64,000 nucleotides of DNA from Euborellia annulipes (taxonomy: Eukaryota; Arthropoda; Insecta; Dermaptera; Anisolabididae): positions 1-64,000 of the forward strand of contig JAKCPI010000309.1 of NCBI GenBank assembly GCA_023213315.1, written 5' to 3'. Below, in pieces: positions 58,962 to 64,000 of this stretch. The notes below the pieces were generated by a model that saw only the letters and a list, made by a program, of their open reading frames with translations, was not told the DNA's origin and did not search any database. Made by a program: the position numbers and the translations under genes. The first letter of the stretch is position 1, and each line of letters begins with the position of its first letter.

Positions 58962-59603
58962 TATTTAAGAATCATCCTTAATTAGAATTGTTTGGTAATA
59001 TTTATTTGATCTTTTTCCACTTGATGGACCACAAATGGTTTAAAATCAAAACTCAAGGGACATTATTGATTGTTAAAAAAATATTACCCCGGTAATTAAC
59101 TTATCAAATAAATCCGATAAAGCCTCTCGAGGTTTGGTGAGACAGACAAACAGATGTTCTAAAAATGATGAAATTTTTTTTTTCCAAATCTTTTAACTCT
59201 TATATCTTTTTTATCTCCAATTTTTTTTTTTATTCTAGTGAATTATTAATAAAAAAAAAAATCTTTCTCGCTTTATCTTAAATTTTTTGGTTCTTTAACC
59301 TGTTGCTTTTCATTCTGAGAAATCTACCTGATAATTTATTTGTCAAAATTTTAAATCTATGTAATAAATTATATTTAATAAGCATTTAAATAAAAAAACA
59401 TCTTTTGTAAATTGAAATTTAAGATTACATGGGGGATTAATTATAGATATTTAAAATTTAACGAATTTCTTTTGTTTTATTAATATTTGTATCGATGTAA
59501 TAATCCTTCACTGTCTGGCCAGATATATAACTCAATTATAATATCAAAAGTTTCTAAATGTATAGGAAGAATCCAATAGTTGAGTCATTTAGTATTTAAT
59601 AGA

Positions 59604-60036
59604 ATCACATCATCATCATCTCATCATCATCATCATCATCGACATCTTCAATCAAAAGTTCCAATTCTTCTTCATCATATGAATAAGAAATTAATCATTG
59701 GCACTGCTTCCTGAGATGTAATCATATCACCACCATATGTGTAATTGTTATGTCATTTAGAAAAAATTCTAATCTGTTATTATTATTATTATTATTATGA
59801 AATCAGAAAAGAAGCGAAAAATAGTTAATCAATGTGTGATAATTTAATAAATAAGTAGAAAACAAACAATTTACGTTCGAATCGGTAAATAGGAAATTCG
59901 TCCTATTTAGAATTTATTCGATTTCCGAGTTGCAAGTTACGCTGCTCGTTCGATCAATCTTAATTATATTTTGTCATTGTATCGAGCAGCTGATGCGAAC
60001 ACAATGATTTTGATGATGATGATGATGATGATGATT
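59604..60036. repeat. Complementary trinucleotide microsatellites
   Basis: (ATC)n at about 59,608-59,642, (ATT)n at 59,777-59,797 and (GAT)n at 60,010-60,034. The first and last are complementary in orientation and could pair across about 370 bp. Confidence 0.7.
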
Positions 60037-60254
60037 AGCACGCAAATATCATTCCTATTCTCTTTCAAGAGCCCCTCCTAAATAAAGATGAAATTTCTGC
60101 TCGAGTTCCCGATTTAATTATATATCTTCCGTTCAAGTAATCGAAATCAAAACAAATTTGAATTCATCTCAATTTTATAAATAAGAAATGAAAGAGTTGT
60201 CTTTTAATATAATAAATTTGCATTTGTTTTTATTTATTTACTTTTATGATTGAG

Positions 60255-60330
60255 CAGAAAGTACCCTGAAGAAGTAAAAATACATCTTCGTTGGAAACAT
60301 CCGTCCTTCATGTGAACATACCATAAATAT
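60255..60330 (+). ncRNA. Hammerhead-like motif, family E copy 1
   Basis: CUGAAGA (about 60,272) followed by an A/U-rich stretch, GGAAACAUC, then GUCCUUCATGTGAACATACC. Sequence homologous to 60,480 and 61,670. Stem II is poor here. Possibly the ribozyme end of a Penelope-type element. Confidence 0.25.
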
Positions 60331-60477
60331 CAAATAACTGCAAACTACCTAGACGGTAAATGTTTATACCACTTGGCTTTCTCAATGTTTCTCTAAATGA
60401 TAACATGTAATGCTAAAGAAAGAATATTTATTCTTTTAGTATAATAGTTTTAAAATTTAATTTACAAATAGTTAGCC

Positions 60478-60560
60478 AGAAATAGTACTAGAAGCAAAAA
60501 TGTATTAAGTTGGAAACGTCAGTCTTGAATATGAGCATATCGTAAATGAATAGTTCTGTC
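60478..60560 (+). repeat. Family E copy 2 (hammerhead-like)
   Basis: Shares CTAGAAGCAAAAAT, GTTGGAAACGTC and the downstream ATGAGCATA block with copies at 60,255 and 61,670. The core is diverged (CUAGAAG) and pairing is weak, so this is a decayed copy. Confidence 0.3.
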
Positions 60561-61664
60561 ATATAATAGATACGGGTTTTGCTTCATAAAATAAAAAAAA
60601 ATAAAAAACTGGAAAACTTATTTGGTATTAGGAGATAGGCACAATACTTTTATAAATAAATATGGGTATTATATGACTGCACTATTATTAAAAAATTTAA
60701 AACAAGCAAAACACGTCTTTTTAATCAACTATCTGAACTAACCAATGTCATATCAGTCCTACCAGCAGTTTCATATACAACAGACTAACAATTTTTATAT
60801 ATATATATCTCCGAGATTTTTTATATATATCTCAAAAACAGTATACGATTTCATCTTAGAATTGCAATTAAAGTGATCTTAAAACTAAGCCAATAATTCT
60901 TGCACTGTATTTAAGGGATATTTTACCGAGTACCTGGTAAATGAACAAAATACTAATGTATAGGTTTTAAAAACTTTTATATAAAATATTATGTAATTTG
61001 ATTCTTTTGAATTATTCTTTCTTATTTTGAATTGAAATTCTTTCTAAATTATCAAGGCAATAAAAAATTCAATTTGCTTATTTTTTTTTTAGCTAAGAAT
61101 TTAGACTATATAGGCTATATCTTAAAATCTAAGTTCTATTCTCCAACAATATAAGTGTGATTTGTAGTCCTTTGAAAGCATTAAAAGGATATAATATTGG
61201 ATTTAGGTAAGGATTATTTGAAAGGAAGTGGATATGATGTAAATAACTTTCATACTGAGATTGAAAGATGAGAATGGAAAATAAATTCGAATCCCTTATC
61301 GAGCATGAAAACAAAAAAGGCGAAGAGGAATTCTTAACTAGAGATAAATAATATTTCAGACAAGAGGGTGTGATGAGATGAAATTGCAAAAAAAAAGTCA
61401 ACCGAAATAAAAAAGCTGGAAAAGTAAGAGATGATCTCATGTATTTAAATAATGTCAGATGCATTATGTGTTTTTCCTCTGCCTTATCAATATAGACCAG
61501 GAGAATTTTTTTTTTGTTTCAAAATTATAGATTGCATTCCATTTGGTAGCAAAAACAAACTATGTTAAATTAAAGATTAACTTTTTAAAGTTGTATTAAA
61601 AAATAAATCTGACCAGAAGTGGAGAATGGTCCGAGGGAATATTAATACCAGGTCATTCGGAAAA

Positions 61665-61745
61665 GTCAGACACTGGCGTTCCTAGAAGCAAAAATATATT
61701 TTTGTTGAAAACGTCGGTCCTTCATGTGAACACACCATAAATTAA
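61665..61745 (+). repeat. Family E copy 3 (hammerhead-like)
   Basis: CTAGAAGCAAAAATATATTT then TTGTTGAAAACGTCGGTCC and TTCATGTGAACACACC. The CAAAAA/UUUUUG helix is well paired, and GUC precedes the conserved downstream block, as at a hammerhead cleavage site. Core residues are altered. Confidence 0.3.
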
Positions 61746-62969
61746 TCCATTTGTCAAATTAAAAAAATGTGCTTTGATTGTTTTAAAAAATGGAAAACTT
61801 TAAAAAAATTGTATTGAATATTTATTTTAAAAAAAGGATTGTTTCTTTTTCAAAACAATGTTAATAAATAGAATGTTTTTGACCTCATTTTTTATTTAAA
61901 TTCATAATGTCATATATTTCGGAGTTTGAAAAATATAGTATTAATTAACATTCGAGTGAATTTCATTATTTTAAATTAGAAAGAAATATAATTATCTCAC
62001 TCACCCTAATTAACCATATTTGGGTTTATAGAATGTAATCAAATAAATATTTATATATAGTATATGAATCGTATTATAAATTGACATTTTTTAATAAAAT
62101 TTGTATTATATAACATATAACTATATTTTTTTTATACATAAACCTTATATATGAAATTTTATATTGTGAGAATTTTTAAAATTATAGCACAAAATCCTGA
62201 GGTATGTTATTAATAATCAATCTCGCCGATTTTGGAATTCTAAAAAAATTAGTTATTTATTTTTAGTCCATCTGATTCTTGATTAAATGAGGAAAAAAAA
62301 TTGAATAAACCTCAACAAAGAAATATTATTCTGTGTGATCCCCTGAGTATACTAATCTACGATAAAAAAATTATCATTAATTATCATTTATTAACTCATG
62401 AATTTTCAATAGGGAAAAATTGAAATTTTCTTTTAATTGCTAAAATAATAGATTTCAAACTGAAGTTCCGTTTTTTTTTATTATAATAATAAAAAATATC
62501 CGGCTCGAGAGATGTGAGGGGAGTTGGTTCGGGGAATTTCATTCAAAATTGTCTACTTTCTATGATGTAAATTCATTGAATCGAATCTGATCGACAGACA
62601 ATCAATGAATAATAATGATGCAAGCTAAAGATTGCGCCATGTCAAAATGCCGACCTGTAAATAAGAAAATAATAAAAAAAAAGAAGGGAGGGTAAGCGAC
62701 AAAGTGGCGCCGCATAAAAATATAATTTAAAAAAATCGACCAGCCCAATTGATCGCAAGTTTGAACTTAAATGTTATCAGAATTTAAACAGATTCAATTA
62801 TTTAAGCTAATTAATAATTTAGGCAAATGTCCTAAAGCTTTTAATAATCAATTTACAAATCCATCTTTCTTTCATTATTTATGTATTTTTGTTTGAAGAA
62901 TTTGTATCAAACCAGGGGAGATACAATTTTTTTTTTTTAAATACTTTAAAAGAAAAACTTGTATTTCTA
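61746..62969. other. No gene recognised
   Basis: AT-rich. A short GC-richer stretch (about 62,690-62,715, AAGTGGCGCCGCAT) stands out. No coding signal. Confidence 0.5.
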
Positions 62970-63045
62970 TCAAAATAAAATCACACCTCCATCAAACGAT
63001 CACAATACTCTCCATATATAAATATAATAGGCAAGAGAAAGTAAA
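62970..63045 (-). repeat. Family A end remnant
   Basis: CCATCAAACGATCACAATAC, a short AT hairpin and GGCAAGAGAAAGTAAAT: decayed right end only. Confidence 0.45.
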
Positions 63046-63404
63046 TAATTTTTTTAGAATTTAAATATTTTAATTAAAAAAAATATATTCCAAAATCCGC
63101 CTACAATTGTAAATGAAAAAAATAATTAAATAAAAAAAACTTGTGTTTTCTTAATTAATTAATTAATTTATTTATTTATTTAATTGTATTAATTTAGACT
63201 GCTTCCATCCATTTTTTATCTACTGTACATTATAAATTTCGACATTTTATACATTCAGACCTCTAAAACTGTATGATAATTGCTAAGAAGTATACGAGTG
63301 CCCAGTATTCCCTCTAATTTACCACTACAATAAAATGTAAAATAAATTAAATACTGTAGGTACTCATGACTTAAAAGAATTATAATTATTAAGTTGAGTG
63401 GACA

Positions 63405-63715
63405 CTATATTCTCATTTTGCCCTAAAAATTGTTTGAAGGACACTTTGCTCTTGTACAGTGAGGGACAATATTAAGTCCCACCCATGCGTTTTCTACTTG
63501 TGATTATTTCATTGTTTAAAAAAAAAATTTATATATTTTTTAATGGAAACTTCCATGGTTCAAACTTTCCAATAAAAATTTTCATTTTCTTTTATAAAAA
63601 CAATGAAATAATCACAAGTGGAAAACGCATGCGGGGGACTTAATATTGTACCTCGCTGTACTTCATAGGAGACCATAGTAACAAAATATAAATATTTTTC
63701 TATGTTTAAAAATTT
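63405..63715 (+). mobile_element. Family A middle fragment, split by a MITE
   Basis: TATTCTCATTTTGCCCT, TTGTTTGAAGGACACTTTGC and CAAAATATAAATATTTTTCT are family A interior blocks, separated by the mariner-type element at 63,457-63,658. Confidence 0.65.
63457..63658. mobile_element. Tc1/mariner-type MITE in family A
   Basis: About 202 bp. Long inverted repeats start CAGTGAGGGACAATATTAAG (left) and CAGCGAGGTACAATATTAAG (right, reverse). TA lies on each side. Removing it restores the family A string CTCTTGTACTTCATAGG. No transposase. Confidence 0.85.
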
Positions 63716-64000
63716 CGCCTATACATTTTAGAGTATTTTGGGGAGGTTACTATAAAAATTAATATTTAATTTATTTTCTTTCTAAATCTGCACCTTTTCC
63801 TGAATTTATCAGTGCAAATTTCAGCTTGCCTATCGCTATTCTATTTGCTCCAGAGGGCTGAATATAAAACCAAAGTGGAAATTCAATTTACTAAAACGGC
63901 GTTTAATATTAATATAAATTAATAAAAATGGGAATATAAATCTAAATCCGCTATGGAAAATAATAAAGCTATTGGCTGCCGAAATTGCACAAATGCACCG

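Noticed and set aside
61129..61464. 111-codon minus-strand open frame
   Set aside because: Phe/Leu/Ser/Ile-rich product expected from AT-rich DNA; no domain, no splice or promoter context.

Overview
The window is eukaryotic nuclear DNA from an animal, most likely an arthropod. It is strongly AT-rich and dense in short interspersed and nested transposable elements. It has one recognisable protein-coding gene with a spliced 5' leader and no bacterial-style gene packing. The only taxon clue is the gene, a single-copy-type TENT5/FAM46 poly(A) polymerase whose Cys-rich C-terminus fits arthropod homologues as I know them. The extreme AT content and repeat load would suit a copepod or another large-genome arthropod, but I cannot name the species.

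Layout. From 1 to about 51,000 I find no host gene. This part is a layered graveyard of non-autonomous elements: (i) family A, a roughly 0.6-0.85 kb element with a hairpin at each end, in about twenty full or partial copies; (ii) family B, a palindromic foldback with ends near TATGGGAGTTTTTAATTATAG, in seven copies; (iii) several unrelated foldbacks (family C, D and others) whose arms carry hammerhead-ribozyme-type cores; (iv) hAT-like elements, six of them with exact 8-bp target-site duplications; (v) Tc1/mariner- and pogo-like miniature elements with TA duplications; (vi) at least three tRNA-derived SINE families; (vii) a 5'-truncated non-LTR retrotransposon. Many insertions are nested, so relative ages can be read directly.

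From about 51,000 to 55,060 lies the host locus on the minus strand. Its AT-rich putative 3' UTR is at 51,000-53,234. The complete 412-codon TENT5 coding exon is 53,235-54,473. A 208-bp GT-AG intron spans 54,522-54,729. The GC-rich leader/promoter at 54,730-55,010 has a perfect RFX X-box, two perfect cAMP-response elements, a 12-bp GC hairpin and a CCAAT box. The TE layers are absent from this interval.

From 55,060 to 64,000 the sequence is again non-coding: two nested foldback clusters, a purine/pyrimidine-skewed GC-richer island at 57,480-57,690 that may be regulatory, trinucleotide microsatellites, three copies of another hammerhead-like motif, and a mariner-type miniature element inserted in a family A copy.

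The most notable content is the set of hammerhead-like self-cleaving RNA motifs in several unrelated foldback elements. The best two, at 12,013-12,055 and 36,941-36,987, satisfy the family's core and stem I pairing. They point to a large population of Penelope-like or retrozyme-like non-autonomous retroelements in this genome.
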